Made by a program: the position numbers and the translations under genes. Positions 7,912 to 17,362 of a DNA stretch of 64,000 nucleotides are shown one piece after another; the first letter of the stretch is position 1, and every line of letters begins with the position of its first letter. A model generated the notes under the pieces. That model ran no database searches, had not been told where the DNA came from, and saw only the letters and a list, made by a program, of their open reading frames with translations. Origin of the DNA: JAZDCJ01 sp036311985 (GTDB taxonomy: Bacteria; Actinomycetota; Actinomycetes; Actinomycetales; Micrococcaceae). The stretch lies in assembly GCF_036311985.1 (NCBI RefSeq), contig NZ_JAZDCJ010000030.1. One strand, written 5' to 3'.

Positions 7912-9060
7912 GTGGCCCTGCTGAGCATCGGCGTCCTGGCCACGAGCCGCAAGGCCGACGAGCGCCGGCTGCCCATCCATCCGTTGCACCTGGAGCGGAT
8001 CGATGCGGAACTCCGGGACCGGATGATCCTGGAGCAGGGCTACGGGGAGCGCTTCGGCCTCTCGGATGCCCAGCTTGCCCCGCTGGTCGGCCGGATCGCC
8101 CCGCGCGAGGACGTCATCGCCGCCGCCGACGTCGTGCTGCTGCCCAAGCCCCAGCCGGAGGACCTCGCCGAACTGCGCGACGGGCAGGTCCTCTGGGGCT
8201 GGCCCCACTGCGTCCAGGACCGCGCCATCACGCAGCTGGCCATCGACAAGCGGCTGACCTTGATCGCGTTCGAGGCCATGAACCACTGGGCGTCGGACGG
8301 CGGGTTCGGCCTGCACGTCTTCCACAAGAACAACGAGATGGCCGGCTACTGCTCGGTGCTGCACGCGCTCGAGCTCGTCGGCACCACGGGCGTCTACGGG
8401 CGCCGGCTCACCGCCGTCGTCATCGGCTTCGGCGCCACCGCGCGCGGCGCGGTGACCGCGCTGAACGCCCACGGCGTGCACGACGTCGAGGTCCTCACGA
8501 GCCGCGGCGTCGCCGCCGTCGGATCGCCGATCCACTCGGTGCGCATCACGCAGTTCGATCACGACGCCAATGCGCCGTACCTGAGCCAGGTCATCACCGA
8601 GCGCGGCCGGCTGCCCCTGGCCCCGTACCTCGCGGAGCACGACATCGTCGTGAACTGCACGCTTCAGGACCCCAACTCGCCGCTGACGTACCTCACCGAG
8701 GAGGACCTGCCCGCGTTCCGGCCGGGCAGCCTGGTCGTGGACGTGTCCTGCGACGAGGGCATGGGCTTCAGCTGGGCGAAGATGACGACGTTCAAGGAAC
8801 CGATGTTCGACGTCGGGGACCACATCCACTACTACGCCGTGGACCACACGCCGTCCTACCTGTGGAACTCGGCCACGTGGGAGGTCAGCGAGGCGCTCAT
8901 GCCGTTCCTGCGGAGCGTCCTCGAGGGCCCGGCCGGGTGGGACGCGAACGAGACCATCTCCCGCGCGATCGAGATCCGCGAGGGAGCCGTCGTGAACCCG
9001 GCGATCCTCGAGTTCCAGGACCGCTCCGCGGAGTATCCGCACCCCGTCGCCGCCGGCTAG
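7912..9060 (+). CDS. Alanine dehydrogenase/PNT-family protein, possibly N5-(carboxyethyl)ornithine synthase-like
   Basis: 382 residues. The N-terminal AlaDH/PNT catalytic-type domain has DERRLPIHPLHLERI and VVLLPKPQPEDLAEL. A central Rossmann domain has RRLTAVVIGFGATARGAVTAL, and a C-terminal return to the first domain follows. This layout fits NAD(P)-linked opine-type enzymes such as carboxyethyl-ornithine synthase better than classic alanine dehydrogenase. That is a family inference; the reaction is not proven. The start is GTG at 7912 with a weak upstream site, and translation may be coupled to the 45-residue gene. Confidence 0.75.
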   Translation: MALLSIGVLATSRKADERRLPIHPLHLERIDAELRDRMILEQGYGERFGLSDAQLAPLVGRIAPREDVIAAADVVLLPKPQPEDLAELRDGQVLWGWPHCVQDRAITQLAIDKRLTLIAFEAMNHWASDGGFGLHVFHKNNEMAGYCSVLHALELVGTTGVYGRRLTAVVIGFGATARGAVTALNAHGVHDVEVLTSRGVAAVGSPIHSVRITQFDHDANAPYLSQVITERGRLPLAPYLAEHDIVVNCTLQDPNSPLTYLTEEDLPAFRPGSLVVDVSCDEGMGFSWAKMTTFKEPMFDVGDHIHYYAVDHTPSYLWNSATWEVSEALMPFLRSVLEGPAGWDANETISRAIEIREGAVVNPAILEFQDRSAEYPHPVAAG

Positions 9061-9135
9061 GCTGCCGCCGCGGGCGGTGCGGCGCCCGCCTGCGGGGGCC
9101 ACAACCGCTGGGCCGGCCGGTCCGGCGCCGGCCGT

Positions 9136-9642
9136 TCAGGCGCCGGCGCCCGGGCCGATCGGGAACACAAGCAGCGAGCCGCTCGCGGTGGCCACGACCT
9201 TGCCCGAGGCGTCGACGACCTTCCCCTCGGCGAACGCCACGCGACTGCCGGGCTTGACCACGGTCCCGGTGCACGTCAGCAGGCCGCTGCCGGCGGTGAC
9301 GGCGCGCAGGTAGTTCACCTTGATCTCGAGCGAGGTGTAGCCCTGCCCCCGCGGCAGCGTGGTCTGGACGGCGCAGCCCAGGGCCGAGTCGAGCAGCGTG
9401 CAGACGAGCCCGCCGTGGACGATCCCGAGCGGGTTGTAGTGGGATTCGTTGGGCTCGCATGTGAAGGCGACCGTCCCGGCGTCGACCTCGGCGAGGGTGA
9501 AGTCCATGAGGCTCGCGATCGGCGGGCCGGGCAGCTCGCCGGCCAGCATTGCGCGCAGGTACTCGAGCCCGCTCATCGTGGGCATGGCGGCGGGGCCCGG
9601 GCGCGGGTCCTCCCATTCGACGATCCTGCGGCGTTCGGTCAC
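9136..9642 (-). CDS. PaaI-type hotdog-fold thioesterase
   Basis: 168 residues. The hotdog signature PLGIVHGGLVCTLLDSALG (His-Gly-Gly then Asp) marks the acyl-CoA thioesterase PaaI group. TSLEIKVNYLRAV forms the central helix/strand. It probably hydrolyses a phenylacetyl-CoA-like or other aryl/acyl-CoA. GTG at 9642 is chosen over an upstream start because GGAAGG sits 7 bases before it. A GTACGACGCCGG repeat lies just upstream (9676-9687). Confidence 0.82.
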   Translation of the reverse strand: MTERRRIVEWEDPRPGPAAMPTMSGLEYLRAMLAGELPGPPIASLMDFTLAEVDAGTVAFTCEPNESHYNPLGIVHGGLVCTLLDSALGCAVQTTLPRGQGYTSLEIKVNYLRAVTAGSGLLTCTGTVVKPGSRVAFAEGKVVDASGKVVATASGSLLVFPIGPGAGA

Positions 9643-9675
9643 GGCGTTCCTTCCCGGGGCTGGTTTCCGTTCAGC

Positions 9676-9687
9676 GTACGACGCCGG
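9676..9687 (+). repeat. Dispersed 12-mer GTACGACGSCGG (family entry)
   Basis: Intergenic copy of a motif repeated through the window. Same-strand copies: 3974-3985 (with one offset base at its 5' side), 9676, 10521, 15950, 46761, 48650 and 62809. Reverse-strand copies: 14036-14047, 19876-19887, 21886-21898 (one base off), 23236-23247, 32936-32947, 36313-36324, 40190-40200 (one base off), 42662-42672 and 49870-49881. The 12-mer is usually followed by a GC tail close to RGCCCGCC. Looser copies (first T changed) lie at 27616, 53032, 53088 and 56022. Copies occur both between genes and in protein linkers. Confidence 0.75.
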
Positions 9688-9734
9688 ACGCCCCGGTCCG
9701 CCCTCCGCTGGCACCGGCGTATATCGAACTGTAA

Positions 9735-9762
9735 GGCCGTATAAGTTTTCTCTTATACGGCC
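9735..9762. terminator. Perfect 11-bp stem GGCCGTATAAG with 6-base loop
   Basis: GGCCGTATAAG (9735-9745) pairs with CTTATACGGCC (9752-9762) around TTTTCT. It sits between the end of the AlkD-like gene and the promoter side of the thioesterase gene, both on the minus strand. It is notably A/T-rich for this genome. It could be a terminator without a clean T tract, or an operator for the thioesterase gene. Confidence 0.5.
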
Positions 9763-9816
9763 AGGACCCTCCTCAGGTGGAGGGAACCGGAGCCAGGACG
9801 GGGATGCGGCGTCGCA

Positions 9817-10485
9817 TCATGATTGCCTGCGCCTCACCATCTCGTTGATCCAGATCGGGGCGAACGGGGACGTGCAGTTCGGCGGGGTCGGGTAGTCCTT
9901 GAGGACCTCGAGGCGTTCGCCGATGTCGAGGGCGCGGGGGCGCAGGTCCGGGTTCTCGATGCCGATGTAGGCGAGGGACTGGTTCATGGCCCACTGCAGG
10001 CGGTCCGGGGCCTCCTTCATCTCGGCTTCGATCGTGTCGAGGAGGCCGGGGAGGTCGAGCCCGTCGGGCTTCTTCGCGATGCGTTCGCTGGTCAGCGCCC
10101 AGCCGGCGCTCGCGACGACGGGGTCCGGATCGGCCTTCCACTCGGTGCGGAGGTCCTCGGCGTGGGCGCTCTTCTTGACGACGTAGTTCACGAGCCAGTC
10201 GTGGACCTTGGGGACACGGGAGTCGCGGAGCATGGCATCGAGCTCGTCGCGCCCGAACGCCTTGGGCCGGCAGATCAGCAGCGCCAGGAGACGGGCGGGC
10301 GTGTTGCCGGTGGCCCACAGCTCGACGGCGAGGTCCTGCTGGGTCTTGAGCCGCTTGGCGATCGCGCGCAGCTTGGACAGGTTCACGCCGTGGTCGTCGC
10401 CGTGTTTCTCGTTCACGGCGCGCATCTTCGGGTCCTCGAGCGCCGCCAGCTCGGCCAGCAGCGCGTCGACGGTCTCCGTGGGCAT
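9817..10485 (-). CDS. DNA alkylation repair protein, AlkD-like
   Basis: 222 residues, all-helical HEAT-like repeats as in AlkC/AlkD. LKTQQDLAVELWATGNTPARLLALLI, VHDWLVNYVVKK and RIAKKPDGLDLPGLLD form successive helix pairs. AlkD removes bulky or positively charged alkylated bases without flipping. An electropositive groove (KK, RRR) fits DNA binding. ATG at 10485 has a GGTAGGG site. The neighbour on the other strand is an exonuclease-type gene, but the two are divergently transcribed and need not be linked. Confidence 0.78.
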   Translation of the reverse strand: MPTETVDALLAELAALEDPKMRAVNEKHGDDHGVNLSKLRAIAKRLKTQQDLAVELWATGNTPARLLALLICRPKAFGRDELDAMLRDSRVPKVHDWLVNYVVKKSAHAEDLRTEWKADPDPVVASAGWALTSERIAKKPDGLDLPGLLDTIEAEMKEAPDRLQWAMNQSLAYIGIENPDLRPRALDIGERLEVLKDYPTPPNCTSPFAPIWINEMVRRRQS

Positions 10486-10662
10486 CCCTACCTCCTGCTC
10501 GTACTGCTACCGGGACAAGCGTACGACGGCGGGGCTCGGCCTACGAGCATGCGTTGAGTTCAGGAGTGCTTCCAATGCGGGACCGCCAATTCCATTGCGC
10601 CACGATCGGGGCTCCCGCTAGATTGCTTGTAGCTTCACGTCACATCTTCATGGAGGGGGACC

Positions 10663-11910
10663 ATGAACTCTGGATTGTTCGCCGTCATCGACACGGAAAC
10701 GACTGGGCTTTTCCCGGGAAAGCACGACCGGGTCGCTGAGATCGCCATAGTGACCATGGACCGCAGCGGTCGGATCGTCGACCGCTGGGAGTCATTGATC
10801 AACCCCGAGCGGGATCTGGGAAAGCAATCCATCCACGGGATCCGAGCCCGAGATGTCCTCGCCGCGCCGACATTTCGTGATCTAGCGGATGAGATCGAGT
10901 GGCGACTGTCGGGAACGGTCGTCGTCGCCCACAACCTCTCCTTCGACGGCCGTTTCCTCGACGCGGAGTTCCAGCGGGCAGGACGACAGCTTCCGGGCCA
11001 CTACCTTCCGAACGGCCTCTGCACCATGCGCATGGTGCATCGCTATCTCCCGGGCGGTGGACGGTCGCTCCAGGACTGTTGCGACGCATTCAGCATCGAA
11101 CTCACGAATGCCCACTGCGCGGGTGACGATGCCGAAGCAGCGGCGGTACTGCTCTCTCGCTACATCGACCTCGACGATTCCGATCCCATCTGGGACGTCA
11201 TGCTGGCGAGGGCCACGGACAGCCACTGGCGCAGCGATCCGCCGGTCGAAAGATATGTGCCCGTAGTTCGAGGGTCCGGCGCGCCCGCCGAGCCGGAGCA
11301 CTTCTTGAATCGGATCGTCGTCCGCCTACCGGAGTTCACTGGTCCAGCCGAGCATGAGAACTACCTCGCCGTGCTCGACATGGCCCTCCTGGACCGCCAT
11401 CTATCGGCGCACGAGGAAGCCATGCTCGTCGAAACGGCTCACGAACTGGGGATCGGTCGAGACGGGGCGGCGTCACTGCATCGACAATATTTCGAGCAGG
11501 TGGTCGAAGCAGCCTGGGCCGATGGAACGCTCACCGAACAAGAGTTGATTGACATTGCGGAAGTCGCTGCCCTTCTCGGAATCGACGAAGAGACACTCCG
11601 TGCCGCGCAGATTCCCCGAACACCGGAGCCCTCGACGGGCAACACCACGAACCCCGACGCCTCACGATTGCCTCCCGGGACTCTAATCGTCTTGACCGGC
11701 GACATGAGTCGGCCCCGCAGCGAGATCGAGGACATCCTCCGTGCCGCCGGCTTCGTCCCACGCCGGGCCGTCACCAAGAAGGTCGGACTCGTCGTCGCCG
11801 CAGACCCCGACTCCCTCTCAGGGAAGGCACGCAAGGCTCGCGACTATGGGATTCCGGTGGTCGGCGAATCTTTCCTCTGGCACCAGCTGGGTCTCGGCGA
11901 CAATGCGTAG
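10663..11910 (+). CDS. DEDDh exonuclease-TerB-like-BRCT fusion protein
   Basis: 415 residues. Residues 1-165 are a DnaQ/epsilon-type 3'-5' exonuclease: FAVIDTETTG (Asp10, Glu12), VVAHNLSFDGRFLD, and NAHCAGDDAEA carrying the final His and Asp. Residues about 225-320 are a helical region resembling TerB (AHEEAMLVETAHELGIG, ADGTLTEQELIDIAEVAALLGI). Residues about 335-412 form a BRCT-like domain (LIVLTGDMSRPRSEIEDIL). The start is ATG with GGAGGGGG upstream. The set of domains suggests DNA processing in repair or defence. GC content is lower than neighbours, and this opens the defence-like island. Confidence 0.8.
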   Translation: MNSGLFAVIDTETTGLFPGKHDRVAEIAIVTMDRSGRIVDRWESLINPERDLGKQSIHGIRARDVLAAPTFRDLADEIEWRLSGTVVVAHNLSFDGRFLDAEFQRAGRQLPGHYLPNGLCTMRMVHRYLPGGGRSLQDCCDAFSIELTNAHCAGDDAEAAAVLLSRYIDLDDSDPIWDVMLARATDSHWRSDPPVERYVPVVRGSGAPAEPEHFLNRIVVRLPEFTGPAEHENYLAVLDMALLDRHLSAHEEAMLVETAHELGIGRDGAASLHRQYFEQVVEAAWADGTLTEQELIDIAEVAALLGIDEETLRAAQIPRTPEPSTGNTTNPDASRLPPGTLIVLTGDMSRPRSEIEDILRAAGFVPRRAVTKKVGLVVAADPDSLSGKARKARDYGIPVVGESFLWHQLGLGDNA

Positions 11911-11943
11911 CAGAGTTCCGGACGGTGCCGGGTGGTCAGTTCG

Positions 11944-12921
11944 ATGACTCAGTTCCATCGCCGTGGCCACTATCGGCGCGGCAAGGACGGCTACCGGCAC
12001 TGGGTCAGCGGACACACGGTCAACCGTTCTTCGTCACGCGTTTCTCCTGTTCCCACAAGTCGGCCTGCCGCCCGCATCGATGGATCACGGAAGAGTGCAG
12101 ACCGTCCTGCCGGCTGGGAGACGCTGTCGCGCACATACAATGCCCGCTGCCCTGTCTGTGGCGCGAACGTGTATTTCTATGCCAATGAGTTCGGCAGCAA
12201 GGTCTACTTTGACGACCTTGGCCCTCCATGGCCCAAACACCCGTGCACGGACGGTAGGGTCTGGGCTCGATCCAAGTTCTCTGAGCACCAATCCGTGGCG
12301 ACGTCGAAGACCGGGAGTTCATCGCCGCGGATGCTCCGAAGCAACTTTGCCCAAGACAGGCTGTCACTGGTGTCGACGCGAAGTTCGACGAACGGGGCGG
12401 AAAGCGGAGACGTCTACGAAGGCACATGGCACTTTCCGTGCCCACTGGAAGACCTCTGGGCAGCTTGGGCCTCAACCGATTCGCTTTCAGAATGGCTCCA
12501 CCCTCGCGGGGCAGCGACACCACTTGGCGGCATGCACCTAGATCTCCGCCCGGGCGGCAAGCTGGCCTACACGCTCATCGAAGGCGGAAGTGGGGACGCC
12601 TATCAACTGAAGTGTGCGTTCGACGCAGTGGAAGAGATGCGGAATCTTAGCTTCCGTTGGGGCCCCGGGCAGCCCGGGGCCTCGCTGGCCGTGACGATCC
12701 ACGTCCGTTTCGTCAAAGTGCCATCTGGGTCAAAGCTCGCTGTCACGTTGACGGACTTGAGCGCTTACACCGACGGGCGCACAGCCCGCCATTGGGAGGC
12801 CACGTTGGACAACCTCTCGGAGTTCATCGACCATCGCCTAGGAAACGGGAACGGCTCGTCAATTTCGGAACGGCCGGCTTCTCTACTGACTCGGATTAGA
12901 CGTCTCTGGTCGGCTCGATAG
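11944..12921 (+). CDS. Zinc ribbon plus SRPBCC-domain protein
   Basis: About 325 residues. The first 25 residues carry a HYRRGKDGYRHWVSGH motif. Residues about 66-102 form a zinc-ribbon-like segment, ARCPVCGANVYFYANEFGSK with a second His-Pro-Cys. Residues about 150-290 resemble a START/SRPBCC domain of the AHSA1 type (EGTWHFPCPLEDLWAAWAST, MHLDLRPGGKLAYTL, HWEATLDNLSEF). I do not know this combination. It follows the exonuclease gene by 33 bases on the same strand, so it may belong to the same unit. GTG at 11932 is an alternative start. Confidence 0.6.
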   Translation: MTQFHRRGHYRRGKDGYRHWVSGHTVNRSSSRVSPVPTSRPAARIDGSRKSADRPAGWETLSRTYNARCPVCGANVYFYANEFGSKVYFDDLGPPWPKHPCTDGRVWARSKFSEHQSVATSKTGSSSPRMLRSNFAQDRLSLVSTRSSTNGAESGDVYEGTWHFPCPLEDLWAAWASTDSLSEWLHPRGAATPLGGMHLDLRPGGKLAYTLIEGGSGDAYQLKCAFDAVEEMRNLSFRWGPGQPGASLAVTIHVRFVKVPSGSKLAVTLTDLSAYTDGRTARHWEATLDNLSEFIDHRLGNGNGSSISERPASLLTRIRRLWSAR

Positions 12922-12962
12922 TCTCACTCGATGCAGGAGCCCGTGGAGCCACAGCATGGAGC

Positions 12963-15900
12963 CTATGACGCACCACCTTGCACCAACCATTCCCCTTCCG
13001 GCAGCCCCGGCCCGCCGAGTCGATTGATGATCGACACGATCCGGTCCACATCCTCCTCGGGGAACAACGCCTCGGGTCCGCCGGCCGCGATGTCCGTGTA
13101 GGGCGGCTCGTACAGCGCCCCGGCGTCCATCGGCCCGCCACGGGTGAGCTGCTTGATGACCATGTTCAACAGCTCGAGCTGCCGGCTGTTCAGCGTGGTC
13201 TCGGCGATGAAGTCCGCGAAGGCGTCCTGCACGGCCTGCTGGTCGAGCCCGACGAGCGAGCGGATGAACCCCGCCACGTCGCCGGCCGCGGCACGTTCCA
13301 GGTCTTCCGCGGAGCCGACGCCGCCCTCGGCGAGCATCTCCTCGAGCGCCCGCAGGTCCATCTCGGTCAGCGGCAGTCCGCGCCGCAGGCGCTGCACGGC
13401 CATGTGGTCCAGATGCTCCCGGACGTAGACCTCGACGCGTTCGCGGTAGAAGGAGATGTCGAACGCGGAGTGCCGTACGCCTTCCAGCTCGACCTCCGTC
13501 AGCTCGCCCACCGTGTCCTCGAAGTCGGCGTAGACGGGCTTGCGCCGCCTCTTGTCGAGATGGCGGACCAGCCCGCGCAGCCTCCTGCGCACCGTCTCCA
13601 GCCACTGGGGATCCACGCCGGCCCACTCCGGGTCGGTCACGGCCATCTCGGCCACGGCCTCGATGACGGCCAGCTGCGCCGCGACGTGCGGTATGTTCGC
13701 CTTCTCCCGCAGCGCCTCGGCGATGCGCACGAGCCGTGTCCCGAGGACGGCCAGCGCCGCCGCGTCCCCCGTCAATGCCGCGAGCTCGGTCCGCAGCGCG
13801 AGCAGGTCGAAGCGCTTGGCATCCTCGTCCGTGTCCGCCGACCCCACGACGGCCACGCCGGCGAGCTCCGCGAGCACCTGCTCGGCCTGCGCCGCGGACG
13901 CCTCGCTCAGGTCCTCCCAGGCCAAGTCCTCCGCGAACCGCTCGACCTCGGCTAGCCGGGGCCGGACGAGGAAGTTGTTCCGCGGCAGAGAACGCACCAC
14001 GGCACCCAGGGTGCCGACCAGATCGGCGCGGAAGCCGGCGTCGTACTCCCGTTGCGTCGCCGCGAGCAGCAGCCGCACCCGCGTGGCGAACGTCCGCGCC
14101 GCGAGCGACGGCGTGAGCACCGTGTCCGGCGCGTCCAGCCCGGCATTGAAGTACTCCGCGTTGCCGCAGACGTCGAAGACCAGGAAGCCGTCCTTGTCCT
14201 CCCCCGGGCCGTAGAGCTCCGGCCGCAGGCGCGTCCCGCGCCCCACCATCTGCCAGAACTTGGCCTTGGACCGCACGGGCTTGAAGAACACCAGGTTCAC
14301 GACGTCGGGGACGTCGATCCCGGTGTCCAGCATGTCCACGCTGATCGCGATGTCCGGCGCCTTCGCCGGGTCGGAGAAGTCGTCGATGAGGTCCTGTGCG
14401 TAGTTCACGCTGTGCGTGATGACACGGGCCACGTGCCCCGCCCCGGCAGGATAGTTCGCGTCGAAGCGCTCGCGGATGAACTCGGCGTGGTCCTGGTTGC
14501 GCGCGAAGACGATCGTCTTGCCCAGCCGGTCCCCGCCGGCCACGCGGCGCCCCCGCTCCATGAGCACGCGCAGCACGTGGTCCACGGTGTCGGCGTTGAA
14601 GAGCCACCGGTTCAGCTCGGGCGCGGCGACCTCCTCGGGGACGAGCCCGTCCTCGTCCCACTCCTTCTCGTCCCACTCGGCCTGCTCCTCCGGGGAGAGG
14701 TCCTCGTAGCGCACGCCCTCGCGCACGAATCCGACGGGCACGTCGATGACGCGCGGCGGAACGAGGAAGCCGTCGGCGATGGCCTCGCCGAGCTCGTAGG
14801 CGCTCGTGGGGTTGTTGTCCTGGATCCCGAACAGGGCGTAGGTGTTGCGGTCGACCTCGTCGAGCGGGGTCGCGGTGAGCCCGATGACGAGGGCGTCGAA
14901 GTAGGCGAAGACGTGCCGGTACTTCTGGTAGACGGAGCGGTGGGCCTCGTCGACGATCACGAGGTCGTAGTAGCCGATCCCGCGGCGCTCGGGCCCGGTC
15001 AGCCGGCCCTCGCTGGAGCCGGCGATGATGTTCATGATGGTCGGGTAGGTGGCCAGGTGGATGCGGCTGCCGGCGGCGTCGTCGGTCCCGAGCCGGGCGG
15101 GCGAGGAGCCCGGGATGAGCGTCTTGAAGGCGCGGGCGGCCTGCGTGACCAGGGCGTTGCGGTCGGCGAGGAACAGGACGCGCTTGGCCCAGCGGTTCTC
15201 GGACAGGAGCTGGGTCAGTGCGACGACGGTGCGCGTCTTGCCGGTGCCGGTCGCCATGACGAGCAGTGCGCGGCGGCGGTCGGCGTCGAAGGCCTCGGCG
15301 ACGGCGCGGATCGCGCGGTGCTGGTAGGGCCGGTCCGCGATGCCCTCGGGGATGACGGCGCCGGAGAGCGGGCGGCGCTGGGTGCGGCGGTCCACCATGA
15401 GCTGCAGCTCGTCGCGGGTGTGGAAGCCGAGGACCTCGCGCTCCGGGTAGCCCGTGTCCTCCCAGAGCCAGTGCCGGTAGCCGTTGGAGTAGTAGATGAC
15501 GGGCCGCTGGCCGTAGGCGCTCTCGAGGGCGTCGGCGTAGAGCTTGGCCTGCTGCTTGCCGGCGTGCGCGTCGCGGCTCGTGCGCTTGGCCTCGAGGACG
15601 GCGAGCGGCTTGCCGTTGGCTCCCCAGAGGACGTAGTCGACGCGGCCCGCGCCGGTCCGCGAGCCGTCGGCCGCGGGCATCCCGGTGACGGGGAACTCGC
15701 GGACGCGGGGCGCGTCGACGTCCCATCCGGCCTCGGCGAGGTAGGCGTCGATGTAGACGCGGGTCCCGGCCTCGGTGTAGTCGTGCTCGTCGGGGATCGC
15801 CTCGTTGGCGGCCTTGGCGGCCTCGACCTGCTCCTGCAGCTCGGCGATGCGGGCCTCGTAGCCGGCCGCCGCCTCGGCGGCGCGCTTCAGCTCGGCGTCC

Positions 15901-16430
15901 TTCGCATCGAGGCGCTCGGCGAGCTTCTCCGCCTCGGCGCGGGTGAGTTGTACGACGCCGGGGCCCGGCCCGGGTGCCAGCAGCTGCGGATCGAAGCGGG
16001 TCCCGGGGGCGGGGCGCTCGGCCGCGCTCGCAGCGTAGCTTGCACCGAGCCAGTAGGCGATGTGGAAGGCCTCGGCGAGGACGTGGAGGGAGACCTGGGT
16101 GCTGACCGGGTGGTTTCCGTGGACGGCCTGGTTACCGAGCTTCCGGACGGCGTGCATCTTGTCCAGGACCCGCGCGGGGACGAGCGCCTTGAAGCGGTGG
16201 TCGGTGAGGCGGTTGTTCAACTCGTCCTTGAGCGGCACGCTCAGCGACGGGTCCGCCGTGTAGAGCCAGTCGACGATCTGCTCGAGCGTCCGCCGCGCGT
16301 AGAGCAGCGAGCTGCGCGGGTCCCGGGCGGCGTGGCGTTCAGCGTTCCGCGCCTCGCCGAAGATCCCGGGCCACCGGGACGCGAGGAAGCCGAAGTTGCT
16401 CCGGACTTCCTGCTGCTGGCTTCCTTCCAC
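12963..16430 (-). CDS. hsdR: Type I restriction enzyme R (HsdR) subunit
   Basis: 1155 residues. The N-terminal DUF4145-like helical region (YARRTLEQIVDWLY, KLGNQAVHG) is followed by a coiled-coil linker around residues 175-230. A PD-(D/E)xK nuclease follows with GRVDYVLWGANGKPLAVLEAK. The SF2 translocase has Walker A MATGTGKT, LVIVDEAHRS (DEAH) and the GRGTRLR motif. It cleaves unmethylated DNA after ATP-driven translocation with HsdM and HsdS. The gene stands 1.1 kb from hsdM-hsdS, separated by the RelA-type module and mrr. Two GTACGAC-type copies lie in it: one in the proline/glycine linker at 15950, one encoding REYDAG at 14036. Confidence 0.93.
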   Translation of the reverse strand: MEGSQQQEVRSNFGFLASRWPGIFGEARNAERHAARDPRSSLLYARRTLEQIVDWLYTADPSLSVPLKDELNNRLTDHRFKALVPARVLDKMHAVRKLGNQAVHGNHPVSTQVSLHVLAEAFHIAYWLGASYAASAAERPAPGTRFDPQLLAPGPGPGVVQLTRAEAEKLAERLDAKDAELKRAAEAAAGYEARIAELQEQVEAAKAANEAIPDEHDYTEAGTRVYIDAYLAEAGWDVDAPRVREFPVTGMPAADGSRTGAGRVDYVLWGANGKPLAVLEAKRTSRDAHAGKQQAKLYADALESAYGQRPVIYYSNGYRHWLWEDTGYPEREVLGFHTRDELQLMVDRRTQRRPLSGAVIPEGIADRPYQHRAIRAVAEAFDADRRRALLVMATGTGKTRTVVALTQLLSENRWAKRVLFLADRNALVTQAARAFKTLIPGSSPARLGTDDAAGSRIHLATYPTIMNIIAGSSEGRLTGPERRGIGYYDLVIVDEAHRSVYQKYRHVFAYFDALVIGLTATPLDEVDRNTYALFGIQDNNPTSAYELGEAIADGFLVPPRVIDVPVGFVREGVRYEDLSPEEQAEWDEKEWDEDGLVPEEVAAPELNRWLFNADTVDHVLRVLMERGRRVAGGDRLGKTIVFARNQDHAEFIRERFDANYPAGAGHVARVITHSVNYAQDLIDDFSDPAKAPDIAISVDMLDTGIDVPDVVNLVFFKPVRSKAKFWQMVGRGTRLRPELYGPGEDKDGFLVFDVCGNAEYFNAGLDAPDTVLTPSLAARTFATRVRLLLAATQREYDAGFRADLVGTLGAVVRSLPRNNFLVRPRLAEVERFAEDLAWEDLSEASAAQAEQVLAELAGVAVVGSADTDEDAKRFDLLALRTELAALTGDAAALAVLGTRLVRIAEALREKANIPHVAAQLAVIEAVAEMAVTDPEWAGVDPQWLETVRRRLRGLVRHLDKRRRKPVYADFEDTVGELTEVELEGVRHSAFDISFYRERVEVYVREHLDHMAVQRLRRGLPLTEMDLRALEEMLAEGGVGSAEDLERAAAGDVAGFIRSLVGLDQQAVQDAFADFIAETTLNSRQLELLNMVIKQLTRGGPMDAGALYEPPYTDIAAGGPEALFPEEDVDRIVSIINRLGGPGLPEGEWLVQGGAS

Positions 16431-16524
16431 GCGCTTCTTCCCCCTGTGTCGCGCCCGACGTCTACGCCCATGCTAGTCAACACCCCCTGATTCCCGAGCC
16501 GGGTGACGCCGTAGGATTCCTCGC

Positions 16525-17357
16525 ATGGAAGAACCGTCGTGGTCCAACAAGCAGCTCCGCCGGCTGGGTGAGTCCATCCGCGATGAGAGGACCCCACCGG
16601 CCGACCTGCCCCGCTACGACGAGGTCATGCTGCACTACAACGAGCTCGCATCCCGGACGCAGTCCCGCTTGATGGACTTCGACTGGACACTGTTGCTGGG
16701 CGGGAGGACCTTCGAGATCACGTCTCGTTCGAAGACGATCGACACCTTGCGCCAGAAACTCCAACGAGACCACGCGACTCCGCTGTCCAGCATCAGGACA
16801 TCGCAGGTGTGCGATTCGGAGCCGAGATGACCTTGGACGAGCAAGATGGCGTGGCCACGGCGATCGCCGGATTGTTCGGCCATGACCCGACAACCTGCAT
16901 CCGGGACATTCGGCAGGCTCCACATAGCGGCTACCGGGCCGTACATGTGTGGCTGCGGATACCCGAACGGATCGAGGTTCAAGTCCGCACGCACCTTCAA
17001 GGCATGTGGGCGAACATGTACGAGTCCGCGGCGGACGTCCTCGGGAGGGAGATCCGCTACGGCCAACTACCGTCGTCCGAGCAATCGCAGTCTCTGGTGC
17101 TCCGACTCCACGACCTGTCCGAGACCATTCAAGATATTGAAGCACGCCGAAATGATGTTGATCTCATGAGGCTTCGAACGGCTGAGATCGAGCGGTCGAC
17201 GGGCGACGAGACCGGCGAGGCTTCGACAGAGCTCGGGAGTCGTAGACTCGAACTGGAGGAACTGCATCAAGCAACTTTGGCTGAAGAGCAACGCATGCTG
17301 GATCTATGCCGCAGATTGAGAGACCAGTTCACGGAAATCCGCGAACAGAGGAGGTAG
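16525..17357 (+). pseudogene. RelA/SpoT-domain alarmone synthetase-like gene, one-base frameshift
   Basis: The first frame (16525-16830) ends in KTIDTLRQKLQRDHATPLSS and then runs out of homology. The next frame carries the rest: GVRFGAEMT, PHSGYRAVHVWL, RIEVQVRTHLQGMWANMYE. Adding one base at about 16794 rebuilds the RelA/SpoT motif SI-(Q)-DIAGVRF, so a single nucleotide is missing. Repaired, the protein would be about 277 residues with a synthetase domain, the conserved EVQVRT, no HD hydrolase domain, and a C-terminal coiled coil (about 190-277). It resembles small alarmone synthetases, including toxic ones. Either the gene is dead, or there is a sequencing error, or recoding. It is inserted between hsdR and mrr on the opposite strand, with lower GC than its neighbours. 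Confidence 0.75.
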
Positions 17358-17362
17358 GACCG

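Noticed and set aside
14052..16490. Very long open frame opposite hsdR, and similar long frames opposite other genes
   Set aside because: High GC makes antisense frames stay open. Their products are Arg/Gly/Pro-rich or lack domains, while the opposite strand encodes recognisable proteins.
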